Assembly: GCA_025055795.1 (NCBI GenBank)
Contig: JANWVV010000003.1
Location: 62,001 to 126,000 of the forward strand
Source: Gemmataceae bacterium
GTDB taxonomy: Bacteria; Planctomycetota; Planctomycetia; Gemmatales; Gemmataceae
Length of the DNA stretch: 64,000 nt
Direction of reading: 5' to 3'
Both the position numbers and the translations under genes were made by a program. Below the pieces are notes generated by a model that saw only the letters and a list, made by a program, of their open reading frames with translations, made no database searches and was not told the DNA's origin. This document shows positions 29,802-38,869 of this stretch, one piece after another. Each line of letters starts with the position of its first letter. Position 1 is the stretch's first letter.

Positions 29802-31211
29802 ATGGCATCCCTTTATCCAGGGCTCTGGTCTGTCGGTCTGGTCGCCGGGTGTTTTTCCGTCGCCTGCATGGTGACGGAAGCCATCAGTCCCCAAGCTCAG
29901 GGAAGCGTCGAGGAGCCCAAGACGGTCAAAAACCGCTGGGCAGAACATGGCCCCTTACGGATTGCCGCCGCCGGTACCCACTTCGAGCATACGGATGGCA
30001 CCCCTTTTTTCTTCCTGGCTGATACGGTCTGGTGTGGCCCTGCTCTCAGCACCGCTGCCGAGTGGCAAGAATATCTGGCGGATCGGCGACAAAAGGGGTT
30101 TACAGCCATTCAATTCAATGCCATCTGTCCCTGGCGGACGGCACCGACAGATCGGGAAGGCCGAACCGCCTACCGGCTGGATGGGGACAAACTGATCCCT
30201 AACGAAGCCTACTTCCGCCAGTTGGATGAGCGAATGCAAGCGATCAAGGAAGCAGGACTGTTAGCTGTCCCTGTGCTGGTTTGGGCTCATAAGAAGGGGG
30301 ATGCCGGTTGGGATCTATCAGAAGATCAAATCATCACCCTGGTAAACTACCAGGTCGAACGTTACAGTAAGAAATATCCTTGTTTGTTCATTTTGGCGGG
30401 CGATGCCCGTTACAATCAAGCGGAACGCGACAAATGGCAGCGTATCGGCCGGGCCGTTTTCGGTCAGCGCAAGGGGCTGCTTGTCACCACCCATCCCACG
30501 GGCATGAATTTTCCTTGGAAGGAGTGGGAAGCGGAAAGCTGGCTCAACATCTGGGGATATCAGAGTGGCCATGGTGACGACGGCAAGACCTGGCAGTGGC
30601 TCCACTCCGGTCCGGTAGCCGCTTATTGCCGGCGGAATCCCCCCACGCGCCCCCTCATCAATCTGGAACCGCCCTATGAGGGGCACAACGGCTATCAGAG
30701 CCGTAAGCCCCACACCGCCTACAACGTCCGCCGAGCCGCGTACTGGAGCCTATTGATAGCTCCTCCGGCAGGCATAACGTATGGGGCTCATGGTCTATGG
30801 AGTTGGCAGACAGAACCAGACCGCGAGCCACGCGATCATCCTGGCACCGGCATTGCCCGAACCTGGAAGGAAGCCCTGAGCTTTCCGGGAGCTACCCAGA
30901 TGGGATACCTGCGTCGTTTTTTCGAGTCACTTCCTTGGACCGAACTGCGACCAGCCCCGGATTTTGTCGAGCAGATAAGTGCCCGTGACGATCCAGGCAC
31001 TTTCGTCGCCTGTGCACGCACTACCGACGGCAAAGTGACAGTGGTCTACTTTCCGGCGCAGGCCCAGGCCCAAATCCGTCTGCACGTGGCCGACCCCCGG
31101 CAGGTCCGCTGGTACAATCCCCGCCAGGGCGAATGGCAGGCCCGTAGCCCCCGCGGACTCCTCGTGCCACCGGATGACCAGGATTGGCTGCTTGTAGTGC
31201 AGCAACCGTAG
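29802..31211 (+). CDS. Exported DUF4038 glycoside-hydrolase-like protein
   Basis: A 469-residue exported protein related to the DUF4038 (apiosidase-like, GH140-related) TIM-barrel family. A hydrophobic signal segment (about 8-26) is followed by the DUF4038 opening (HFEHTDGTPFFFLADTVW, 60-77). D201 in ILAGDARYN and E289 in INLEPPYEGHNGY are placed where this family keeps its catalytic acids. A small beta domain at about 375-469, with WYNPRQGEW, resembles the collagen-binding-like C-terminal domain often found with DUF4038. The ATG follows GGAG at eight bases. Sugar specificity is unknown; it lies 190 bases after the repeat protein. Confidence 0.85.
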   Translation: MASLYPGLWSVGLVAGCFSVACMVTEAISPQAQGSVEEPKTVKNRWAEHGPLRIAAAGTHFEHTDGTPFFFLADTVWCGPALSTAAEWQEYLADRRQKGFTAIQFNAICPWRTAPTDREGRTAYRLDGDKLIPNEAYFRQLDERMQAIKEAGLLAVPVLVWAHKKGDAGWDLSEDQIITLVNYQVERYSKKYPCLFILAGDARYNQAERDKWQRIGRAVFGQRKGLLVTTHPTGMNFPWKEWEAESWLNIWGYQSGHGDDGKTWQWLHSGPVAAYCRRNPPTRPLINLEPPYEGHNGYQSRKPHTAYNVRRAAYWSLLIAPPAGITYGAHGLWSWQTEPDREPRDHPGTGIARTWKEALSFPGATQMGYLRRFFESLPWTELRPAPDFVEQISARDDPGTFVACARTTDGKVTVVYFPAQAQAQIRLHVADPRQVRWYNPRQGEWQARSPRGLLVPPDDQDWLLVVQQP

Positions 31212-31297
31212 GGGGGAATCTAGCGACGCGATAAGATACCACCGTTTATCCGTTTCCATTAACAGGTTAGATTACCTGCTAAAGAACTTGATCGCCT

Positions 31298-31948
31298 GTG
31301 ATGACTGACACGTGGGCCATGCCTGATCCATCGACCGGGAGTGCCGCCTCGCCGTCATCTGGTGGTAGCTCTGTTGGCGTTCCCGGGGGAAATTCTGTAC
31401 TATCCCCCCGCGTGGGCCTGATCATGGGCTCCCGCTCCGACTGGTCGACGCTGCATCACGCTTACGATGTTCTACAGGAGTTTGGAGTGCCGACCGAAGT
31501 GCGGGTCGTATCGGCCCATCGCACACCGGATCTGCTGATGGAATACGCTGCCACGGCCGCTCAACGGGGCCTGGAAGTAATCATCGCTGGGGCCGGCGGA
31601 GCGGCACACCTGCCCGGAATGTGCGCTGCCAAGACCACCTTGCCTGTGCTGGGTGTACCGGTTGAATCGGCCGTGCTCCGGGGCGTCGACTCCTTGCTGT
31701 CCATTGTGCAGATGCCCGCGGGTGTCCCAGTGGGAACGCTAGCCATCGGCAAAGCTGGGGCCATCAATGCAGCCTTGCTGGCTGTTGCCATACTGGCATT
31801 GCGTGATCCCGAACTCCGCCATCGCTGGCAACTTTACCGCCTGCGTCAAACGCAGCATGTCTTGGATCACCCGGATCCGCGTACCGAACCAACTCCGCAT
31901 TCCGTCACTTCTTCGTCAACTGACCCCAGTGGACTCCCTCCCGGTTGA
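31298..31948 (+). CDS. purE: 5-(carboxyamino)imidazole ribonucleotide mutase
   Basis: Class I PurE converts N5-CAIR to CAIR in purine synthesis. The core motifs are GSRSD (44-48), SAHR (72-75) and [12 protein letters not shown] (97-108). The protein (216 residues) is longer than usual because of about 35 unstructured Ser/Gly/Pro residues before the core and a 40-residue tail. Start choice is uncertain: GTG 31298, ATG 31301 or ATG 31319 are all possible and none has a strong ribosome-binding site. purK, the usual partner, is not adjacent. Confidence 0.95.
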   Translation: MMTDTWAMPDPSTGSAASPSSGGSSVGVPGGNSVLSPRVGLIMGSRSDWSTLHHAYDVLQEFGVPTEVRVVSAHRTPDLLMEYAATAAQRGLEVIIAGAGGAAHLPGMCAAKTTLPVLGVPVESAVLRGVDSLLSIVQMPAGVPVGTLAIGKAGAINAALLAVAILALRDPELRHRWQLYRLRQTQHVLDHPDPRTEPTPHSVTSSSTDPSGLPPG

Positions 31949-32017
31949 CCCCTCGCTACTCCTTATCTAGTGCCTACATACCTACAAACAAACCCTTTGA
32001 CGGTTCCTGGGATCAGC

Positions 32018-32947
32018 TCAGCGTCGGTGCGAAGGCTGAGCCAGCGGCGGTTCCGCTGTCGACTCCAGGCGCGGAGGCCCAGCCAGTATCTCTTCGGGCA
32101 AAGGCACGATCGGTGGTAATGATGCAGCAATTGGGGGCGGTAGCCACATACGAGGTGGTTCCCGTAGCAGGGGACGTACCGGCGGCTCATGCCAGTGAAC
32201 CACGCTTGCTGCCACTCTAGAGCTCGGACGAGCGATCGGCGGCTCAGCCGTTTCCAAACCGTTCCCCCCATTAACAGTAGCTATCGCGGACGATGATTCG
32301 GGGCAGGCACGAATCGGTGACGGCAAACGAGTGGATGAACCAAACAGAGACGGCAGCGATAGTCCCCAGCGGGCTGGAGTTATCCTTACCTCTTGGCTCG
32401 TTGCTGTCTGCGATGCACCCGAACGGAGCACCGTGGTTGCAGGCAAGGCCAAGGGCGGTTCCTCGGTTTGGCCGATGAATCCCCCCACACCCTTGCTGCT
32501 GCGATAACCGAGGAGGTGGTAGTTCCACAATCCCTGGCGGGCGGCCTCCCGAACGGCGAGGCTCTGATCCTGTTCTAGTGTCTGTTCCAATGCCAGACCG
32601 GCCTGGGCGTACAGAACGGGAAACCGCCCTAACGTTTCTGCAGCCGCTTGGCGCACAGCGGGAGCCGGATCATAACGCAATGCCGCTAGCAATGCAGGTA
32701 GGACATCGCCATGGACGCGTGGATCGACCTCCGCTAGACGGCGGACCGCCTCCAGTCGCTGGGCCGCGTCCGGATCATAACGTACTTTCTCGGCCCAGTA
32801 ACGCACCGTGGCAGGCTCCACCCGCGGCCGACGGAACCAATCCTGCCAGCGCCACTGCGCCTCGGCCGGGGGCACGCCCACCACCAGACTGCCAAGCAAT
32901 GCCGCCCACCAGCACCACCGTACCCCAGCATAAGGGGAATCAGCCAT
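32018..32947 (-). CDS. Exported HEAT-repeat protein
   Basis: A 309-residue exported protein of unknown role. The ATG at 32947 with GGAG at nine bases begins a clear signal peptide, with cleavage likely after A30 (PPAEA|Q). Residues about 47-130 hold helical HEAT-like repeats (DPDAAQRLEAVRRLAEVD; AVRQAAAETLGRFP; LAVREAARQGLWNY). The second half is Pro/Ser-rich with repeated EPP motifs and no recognisable fold. HEAT repeats typically act in protein binding, so an envelope scaffold role is inference. It is convergent with purE. Confidence 0.75.
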   Translation of the reverse strand: MADSPYAGVRWCWWAALLGSLVVGVPPAEAQWRWQDWFRRPRVEPATVRYWAEKVRYDPDAAQRLEAVRRLAEVDPRVHGDVLPALLAALRYDPAPAVRQAAAETLGRFPVLYAQAGLALEQTLEQDQSLAVREAARQGLWNYHLLGYRSSKGVGGFIGQTEEPPLALPATTVLRSGASQTATSQEVRITPARWGLSLPSLFGSSTRLPSPIRACPESSSAIATVNGGNGLETAEPPIARPSSRVAASVVHWHEPPVRPLLREPPRMWLPPPIAASLPPIVPLPEEILAGPPRLESTAEPPLAQPSHRR

Positions 32948-33532
32948 GCCACTCGACTCCCTAGCGTGTCTCACCTTGTCTACCTGTCATTTTCGACGCA
33001 CCTCACCCTGCTTGAGGTAGCTTTTCACCCTTATCCATCATCCCTCATGTACCGATTGCCGCCTTAATTTCACCGCATCACACACAAACATCTCGACTCG
33101 AGAAGTCGGCATAAACAACACAACTGGCCCCATCTGGTCAGTCGGCACCTAACCTCTACCCAATCCGGGAGTCCTTCTTGTATCACCAAGCGGTTGTGGC
33201 TGCCTGTTAAGAACGGGTACAAACGGAGCCTGTTAATCAAGTCGCTACGATCCGTTAGGTCAACAAATCCACCCCATGATGATTCATGCACAGGCAGTGG
33301 GCTTCAGACCGTATGTACAAGCTTCCCGGGCCCTTATTCCGGAGCAGTGGCCGGCAATAGCGGCTATTTTGAGAGACCGGGCAATCGTTTTCCTCTGTTC
33401 AAAATTGAAGCTTATACGGGTACTACGGTGAAAAGCCCCTTCAGTTGTGGGGTAACATTTGTGCCAGGCCCGATTACGGCAGAACGTTTTTGTGGGGGAT
33501 GCTGGATAGTAAGATGTACCTTTGTTGAAGGT
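32948..33532. other. Gene-free stretch between HEAT protein and lipoprotein
   Basis: 585 bases in which the only long frame (plus strand, 33194-33775) overlaps the better-supported small lipoprotein on the other strand and has no ribosome-binding site or family resemblance. Nothing else was recognised. The HEAT gene promoter should lie in the left third. Confidence 0.4.
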
Positions 33533-33787
33533 TCAGGGACCCAACCCCCCAACACCGGGTGGGACCTTGGGCGACGGAGGACGACCCAGCAACGTTTTTT
33601 CTTCAGGAGCGGGTGGCGGCTTGCGATAGGGAGCCATTTCCGGCTCATTGAACCGTTTTTCCTGCGGGGGCAGTGTGTAATCCTCCCGTTCGGGTGGCCT
33701 CATGTTATATTTGTCGTGGTAACAACCCAAGCTAATGCCTATCGTGGCTATTGCCAGCATAACCCAAACGCCTAAGCGGAACGGCAC
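33533..33787 (-). CDS. Small planctomycetal lipoprotein-like protein
   Basis: An 84-residue protein that begins at GTG 33787, six bases after a perfect AGGAGG; the longer frame upstream to 34024 is not needed. A hydrophobic stretch (5-20) ends in SLGC22, a plausible though non-canonical lipobox, so the mature protein would be lipid-anchored at C22. The rest is charged and Pro-rich (KYNMRPPEREDYTLPP, then RFNEPEMAPYRKPPP). Its style recalls short conserved lipoproteins of planctomycetes; that comparison is from memory. It is divergent from the SelD fusion gene. Function unknown. Confidence 0.7.
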   Translation of the reverse strand: MPFRLGVWVMLAIATIGISLGCYHDKYNMRPPEREDYTLPPQEKRFNEPEMAPYRKPPPAPEEKTLLGRPPSPKVPPGVGGLGP

Positions 33788-34056
33788 CGCAACCTCCTTT
33801 ATATAGGCCAGCTCCGTGTCAACGTCGAAGTACTCCCCTATACGTGGATGGTTCGGACGATGCAAGAGGAGAGGCCACCCAAGCCTCCGGCTGCCGTCGC
33901 CAGTACCAGAAATACCTGTCGTCGCCAAGCCGGCCAAATTTGGCCCTGTTACCAGTTGATCTTTCCGGCCACCGGCACCAAAGAGCTGTTGAGCCAAAGC
34001 AATATACTGCCTGGAGAAAAGCAAATTCCGTTAGCAGGAAATAGTAAGGGGGGAAG

Positions 34057-36267
34057 GTGCGGGTGAATGGGCAACCGGTAATGCTCCAGAAGTCGGTGGT
34101 GCTGGTGGGGGCTGGCAACGCCCATTTGGTGTTTATCCGGCGTTGGCGGATGCAACCACTAGCCGAGGTGGCCGTGACACTTGTGAATGCACAGGAGCTG
34201 ATCCCCTACTCTGCCATGACCCCGGCCTGCCTCAACGGCGAGGCCACCCGGCCAGCCATAAGTATCGACCTGGTAAGACTCTGTCGTTCGGCAGGCATCC
34301 GGCTTGTCGTCGGGCAGGTCGCACGGGTCAACATCGCGGAACGCCAGGTCCATTTCACTGACCGCCCGCCCCTTACGTTTGATGTATTGTCACTGAATGT
34401 GGGTGCAGTGGCCCAAGCGCTGATCGATCCGCAGCAGTGGGAGTGGTCTATTCCGTTGCGTCCACTTAGTCATTTGCTGGATCGCTGTTTCAGTCTGTTT
34501 GAGGAGTTACGGCTCCAGCCGCGGCCGTTTCACCTTGTAGTTGTGGGAGGCGGTGCCAGTGGATGCGAGCTGACCGCCGCTTTGGCCCGACGCGGGAGCG
34601 ATCACCCCGGTTTCCGCTTAACGCTCATAGAGGCGAACGAGCGTTTGCTACCCCGCTTTCCGCACTACGCCGCCCAGGTTTTTACCCGCCAACTACAAGG
34701 CCATGGCGTAGCGGTACTAACAGGCCGGCGAGTAACAGGGGGCTCTCCAGGTACTCTGCAGTTGCACGACGGGACTAAACTGACCTGCGATGCCGTGATT
34801 TGGGCCACCCCTGGAGTGGCTCACCCCCTTCTGCGAGCCAGCGGATTGCCTACCGATCCCGACGGGTTCCTTCGCATCGAGACTACGTTGCAGGCAGAGG
34901 GCATTCCGTACCTGTTTGCGGCTGGTGACTGCGTCAGCTTCGCCGCCTACCCCGATTTGCCTCACAACGGGGTGTATGCCGTACGTCAGGGACCAGTCCT
35001 GCAGGCGAATGTCCGGGCATTTCTGACCGGCCAGCCCTTGCGGCCATTCCGGCCACAACGCCGCTGCTTATATCTGCTGAATCTGTCGGATGGCCGGGCC
35101 GTAGGAAACTACGGCCGCTTGGCTTTCAGCGGCCGGTGGGTTCGTCGCTGGAAGCAACGCATCGATCAGCGTTGGCTAAGCTCTTTTGATCCCCCTGTTT
35201 CATCCATGAGTACCGCCGATGGTACAACCGAGGGAAAAGACGAAACGCCACTGATGCGTTGTGGCGGTTGCGGTGCCAAGGTACCCGGTCAGGTGCTGCA
35301 ACGGGTGCTGACGCAACTGGCGGTGCCCACCGACCCGCGAGTGGTGCTAGGCCTGCAGGCGGGCGAAGACGCCGCGGTGATGCAATTGACCCCGAATGGC
35401 CCGTGGGAAGTCTTTACCGTGGATTATTTCCGGGCCTTTTGTGACGATCCCTACCTGCTCGGACAAGCCGCCGCTTTGCATGCTTTAAGCGATCTGTACG
35501 CCATGAACGCAACGCCCCTGGCCGCCCTGGCTATTGTCACGCTCCCGTTTGCACGCGGCCCGATCCAGGAACAACTGCTGCGGGAATTGCTAGGCGGTGC
35601 TCAGACCGTGTTGTGCAATGAACAAGTGGTTCTGGCCGGGGGGCACACCAGCGAGGGACCGGAATTAGCCATCGGGTTTGCGTTGACAGGTCTAGCTGGA
35701 CCCCAACGGCTGTTCCGCAAAAACGCCTTACAACCCGGTCAGATGCTGGTACTGACCAAGCCGTTAGGAACCGGAGCCTTATGGGCCGCCTGGATGCGTG
35801 CTGCCCTGCCTGCTGCCTGGTGGCGTTCGCTGATCAGCCACTTGCTGCAATCGAACCGGGCGGCCGCCCGGTTGGCCGATCAGACGGGGCTACAAGCCTG
35901 CACCGACATCACGGGCTTCGGCCTGGCAGGGCATCTGCTGGAAATGCTGGACGCTTCCCGCCTGTCGGCACGCCTGTGGTCGCATCGCGTCCCCCGCTTG
36001 CCAGGTTTCGATGAGCTTGCTCAGCAAGGAATTCTCAGCACGTTGCACGCTGATAATGCCCGATGGGAATATCGTATCCACAGTTCGGCTCCACTCCCTG
36101 CCTGGCTATTCGACCCCCAGACCTGTGGCGGATTACTCCTGGGCGTCCCACAGGAACATGCAAACCAGTTTGTTTCCTCACTTCACCAGGCAGGCTATCA
36201 TCACGCCGCCATTATCGGCGAAACCATCCCCTTGCAAAGCACTATTCCTTCCATCGAAATCATTTGA
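34057..36267 (+). CDS. selD: NDH-2-like FAD/NAD(P) oxidoreductase fused to selenide, water dikinase
   Basis: A 736-residue two-part protein. The N-terminal half is a type II NADH dehydrogenase-like flavoprotein: FAD site GAGNAH (18-23), second nucleotide fold GGGASG (164-169), and AAGDC (288-292). From about residue 400 it is SelD, which makes selenophosphate from selenide and ATP. The active-site Cys is C405 in GGCGAK with the essential Lys K408; the neighbouring second Cys of E. coli SelD is Ala here. GEDAAV and AGGHTSEGPE are further family blocks. Such fusions are known in cyanobacteria and some other bacteria. The start may be GTG 34057 or GTG 34063 behind AAGGGGGGAAGG. No selA, selB or mnmH is in view. 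Confidence 0.93.
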   Translation: MRVNGQPVMLQKSVVLVGAGNAHLVFIRRWRMQPLAEVAVTLVNAQELIPYSAMTPACLNGEATRPAISIDLVRLCRSAGIRLVVGQVARVNIAERQVHFTDRPPLTFDVLSLNVGAVAQALIDPQQWEWSIPLRPLSHLLDRCFSLFEELRLQPRPFHLVVVGGGASGCELTAALARRGSDHPGFRLTLIEANERLLPRFPHYAAQVFTRQLQGHGVAVLTGRRVTGGSPGTLQLHDGTKLTCDAVIWATPGVAHPLLRASGLPTDPDGFLRIETTLQAEGIPYLFAAGDCVSFAAYPDLPHNGVYAVRQGPVLQANVRAFLTGQPLRPFRPQRRCLYLLNLSDGRAVGNYGRLAFSGRWVRRWKQRIDQRWLSSFDPPVSSMSTADGTTEGKDETPLMRCGGCGAKVPGQVLQRVLTQLAVPTDPRVVLGLQAGEDAAVMQLTPNGPWEVFTVDYFRAFCDDPYLLGQAAALHALSDLYAMNATPLAALAIVTLPFARGPIQEQLLRELLGGAQTVLCNEQVVLAGGHTSEGPELAIGFALTGLAGPQRLFRKNALQPGQMLVLTKPLGTGALWAAWMRAALPAAWWRSLISHLLQSNRAAARLADQTGLQACTDITGFGLAGHLLEMLDASRLSARLWSHRVPRLPGFDELAQQGILSTLHADNARWEYRIHSSAPLPAWLFDPQTCGGLLLGVPQEHANQFVSSLHQAGYHHAAIIGETIPLQSTIPSIEII

Positions 36268-36589
36268 TCACCCAATCAACCGAAATGACATAAAATAATA
36301 CAGTATCGATCATTCGTTCAAACCATAAACTTGGCTTAAGGATTGTTTAAGACTCACCTTGTGTCAAGATTCATGCACCGCTGGGTTAAACAGACATTCC
36401 CCGGTGCGACGTATGCTCATGGACCATTGTCCGGTTAATCAGTATGTCTGGGCTAGATGATTGTTCGCGGGAGGGGCCGTCCACGGGCCATTGCCACTGC
36501 GTCGCACTTGTTGCACAATCCCTAGCAACTGCAGCGGTTTGTGTATGGAATCTGCCAGTCACAGCTCTCATTTTTATGGAGATGTAATC
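36268..36589. other. Intergenic region before the DUF1080 gene
   Basis: 322 bases, AT-rich for the first 100 and then mixed. It probably carries the promoter of the DUF1080 gene. No hairpin terminator with a T-run follows selD, and no further gene was recognised. Confidence 0.35.
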
Positions 36590-37444
36590 ATGCGACACAG
36601 TCTGATGCGATGCGGTATGCCTTGCCTGAAGATGCCTGTGCTGATGGCATTGGTTGCATGTATTGCCGGAGTGGCGGGCGTTGCCAGTGGATGGGCGTTG
36701 CAGATTCGCGAGTACAAAAGCGGCATAATATGGCCGGAGCCACCGGTGGTCACCCCCGGACCCACCAACGCGGATCCCCCCTCCGATGCAATCGTCCTGT
36801 TTGACGGCAAGGATTTGTCGCAATGGATTGGCGGCGAAAGCTGGGAAATCCGCGATGGCTATGCCATCGCTCGCAAAAATGGCATTACCTCCAAGCAATC
36901 CTTTGGTGACATTCAACTGCATGTCGAGTTTGCTACGCCGGAAAAGATTGAAGGGCGTGGCCAGGGACGTGGCAACAGCGGTATCTACCTGATGCAACGG
37001 TACGAGGTCCAGATTTTGGACAGTTACAATAATCCGACGTATTTCGACGGTCAATGTGCGGCCATTTATAAGCAGCAACCGCCAATGGTCAACGCCTGTC
37101 GGAAACCGGGTGAGTGGCAAACATACGACATCATTTTCACGGCTCCTCGCTTTTCCGACGATGGTAAAGTGCTTAAACCGGCCTACGTTACGGTCATTCA
37201 CAATGGTATTTGCGTCCACAATCATTTCGAGTTGTTAGGCGGTACCTTTTACGACCGTCCTCCCCAATACAGTAAGCATCCCGAAAAACAGCCCATTCAT
37301 ATCCAGTATCATGGCAATCCGGTGAAATTCCGGAACATCTGGGTACGGGAGCTGAAACCGATTGTGGGCAAGAAACCGGCAAAGCCGGGGGATCACGGTG
37401 CGTCCGAGCAGAAGGGAACGGAAGCCGCTCCGGAGGCTTCATGA
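36590..37444 (+). CDS. Exported DUF1080 (3-keto-disaccharide hydrolase-like) protein
   Basis: A 284-residue exported DUF1080 protein, a concanavalin-like jelly-roll family greatly expanded in planctomycetes; some members hydrolyse 3-keto-glycosides. The ATG at 36590 with GGAG at eight bases starts a signal peptide (about 16-36). The DUF1080 domain spans about 67-268: IVLFDGKDLSQW, then GRGNSGIYLMQRYEVQILDS, EWQTYDIIF and NIWVRELKP. The Lys/Ala/Glu-rich tail follows. Its stop overlaps the next gene by ATGA, so the two are translationally coupled. Confidence 0.92.
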   Translation: MRHSLMRCGMPCLKMPVLMALVACIAGVAGVASGWALQIREYKSGIIWPEPPVVTPGPTNADPPSDAIVLFDGKDLSQWIGGESWEIRDGYAIARKNGITSKQSFGDIQLHVEFATPEKIEGRGQGRGNSGIYLMQRYEVQILDSYNNPTYFDGQCAAIYKQQPPMVNACRKPGEWQTYDIIFTAPRFSDDGKVLKPAYVTVIHNGICVHNHFELLGGTFYDRPPQYSKHPEKQPIHIQYHGNPVKFRNIWVRELKPIVGKKPAKPGDHGASEQKGTEAAPEAS

Positions 37445-38670
37445 TCCGTCCTGCGCAGGAAATAGTTACCGTTGACATCCGGGATCAACGCTGGTGGCGT
37501 TGGGCTAGGGCTGTTGTGTACATGGGCAGCGTGGTAGCCACAGTGATATTAGCCTGTGGTCTAGCAGGAGCCGGCTGGGACATCCATCCGTTTCGCCTGG
37601 CTGCCGTGTTGACCCTGCTGGCAGGCCCCACCTTGACGCTGGGTTCCTGCCGGTTACATCCGACCCAGCGGTGGTTAGCCGCTGTAGCGGGCCTGTTTTT
37701 GGCTGCCGCAGGCTGGATTCTGACCCCTGCCCGCCCATCCGGTCACAACCTGTATCAGGCCTGGCGTTTGTGCCGCTACCTGCAGCAGCAATGGCAAGCT
37801 CCCAGCCTGGAAGCCCTCAAGTACGCCGATCATTACCACCGGACACTAGCAGGTCTGCAGGCGGAATACCCTTCCCTGACCTCACCACTTGCGGAACAAT
37901 GGCAGCAGTGGACTGATGCCATGGTCGCCTTGATCCAGCAACGTTTTGCTGAGATCGATCCTGACGATATCCACGCTGCCCGAGTCTTTTTTTTGCAAAC
38001 CACGCCGTTTACTCGCCACCTGTCTGCGACCCGTTTGGCCGTCGACGAGGCGTGGCAGAGCTGGCTAAGTCGAGCTGTAGCTGCTCGCATCACCGAGTTG
38101 AACCGCTTGCCGCCAGAAAGTTGGGAGCAGTTCCAACGTAACGTCGGACTGCGTCGTCAATTGGCCCGCTACTACCCCCAGGCCCGCGACGATCTTCGGG
38201 CCGCCGAGCACCGCTGGATCAACCGCTCAATCGACACCCATTTGCAGGACAGCGACCAACTCATGCTCTCTCATCCGCGTGCGGTACGCGACGTGTGTCG
38301 CCGTCTCAAAGAACACCTGCGTTCGCTCAGGACCCTGGAGGATCAGGACCTGTTCGTCACCGCTGCCCTGCAACGCGTCTTTGAAATGGCTCAACGCGCA
38401 GCCGTACGGGAAGTTTTACACCATGTGGGAACCCGCCGCTACTTGCAGGCCTACAGCATCGCCCGCGTGCATGCTCTCGACTGGCTGCCACTAGTTCAGA
38501 AATGGGACCCCAGCTATCGCCGGCGGCTCGAATCAATCCGGGACACCACACGCTTTCTGGCCATCTTAGCGGAACGCCTGCCTGAAACCATTCCACCGCC
38601 TCGGCCCGGCATCGAGGAGCCCACCGCCGCTCCTCACCCCCGCCCCGCTCAACCCGATCAAAGCGATTAA
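37441..38670 (+). CDS. Membrane protein of unknown function, coupled to DUF1080 gene
   Basis: A 409-residue protein that I cannot assign. Three hydrophobic segments lie near residues 22-45, 52-70 and 78-95, after which about 280 residues are predicted from their composition to be helical and rich in Arg, Leu and Gln. The C-terminus is Pro-rich. The ATGA overlap with DUF1080 shows co-expression and suggests related work at the membrane, but no catalytic motif is visible. The helical part would lie on the side of the membrane opposite the N-terminus, given three helices. Confidence 0.65.
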   Translation: MIRPAQEIVTVDIRDQRWWRWARAVVYMGSVVATVILACGLAGAGWDIHPFRLAAVLTLLAGPTLTLGSCRLHPTQRWLAAVAGLFLAAAGWILTPARPSGHNLYQAWRLCRYLQQQWQAPSLEALKYADHYHRTLAGLQAEYPSLTSPLAEQWQQWTDAMVALIQQRFAEIDPDDIHAARVFFLQTTPFTRHLSATRLAVDEAWQSWLSRAVAARITELNRLPPESWEQFQRNVGLRRQLARYYPQARDDLRAAEHRWINRSIDTHLQDSDQLMLSHPRAVRDVCRRLKEHLRSLRTLEDQDLFVTAALQRVFEMAQRAAVREVLHHVGTRRYLQAYSIARVHALDWLPLVQKWDPSYRRRLESIRDTTRFLAILAERLPETIPPPRPGIEEPTAAPHPRPAQPDQSD

Positions 38671-38869
38671 CATTATCGCATCTGATGTTCATATATACAA
38701 ACTGTCCATACGCATCATTTCGACATTTGCTACTTGACTTTTATAAAATTTTTGTACACAATTATATTAAAACAGACGAACAACGTGATAGGTTGGCGAA
38801 AATCGCTCGAAGCAAGACGATTTCAGTTAGTACCTTCAGCGGGAATCAAAGGGTAGGCCCGTGGTGCGC

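Noticed and set aside
33194-33775. 193-codon plus-strand frame
   Set aside because: No ribosome-binding site or family resemblance, and it overlaps the better-supported lipoprotein on the other strand.
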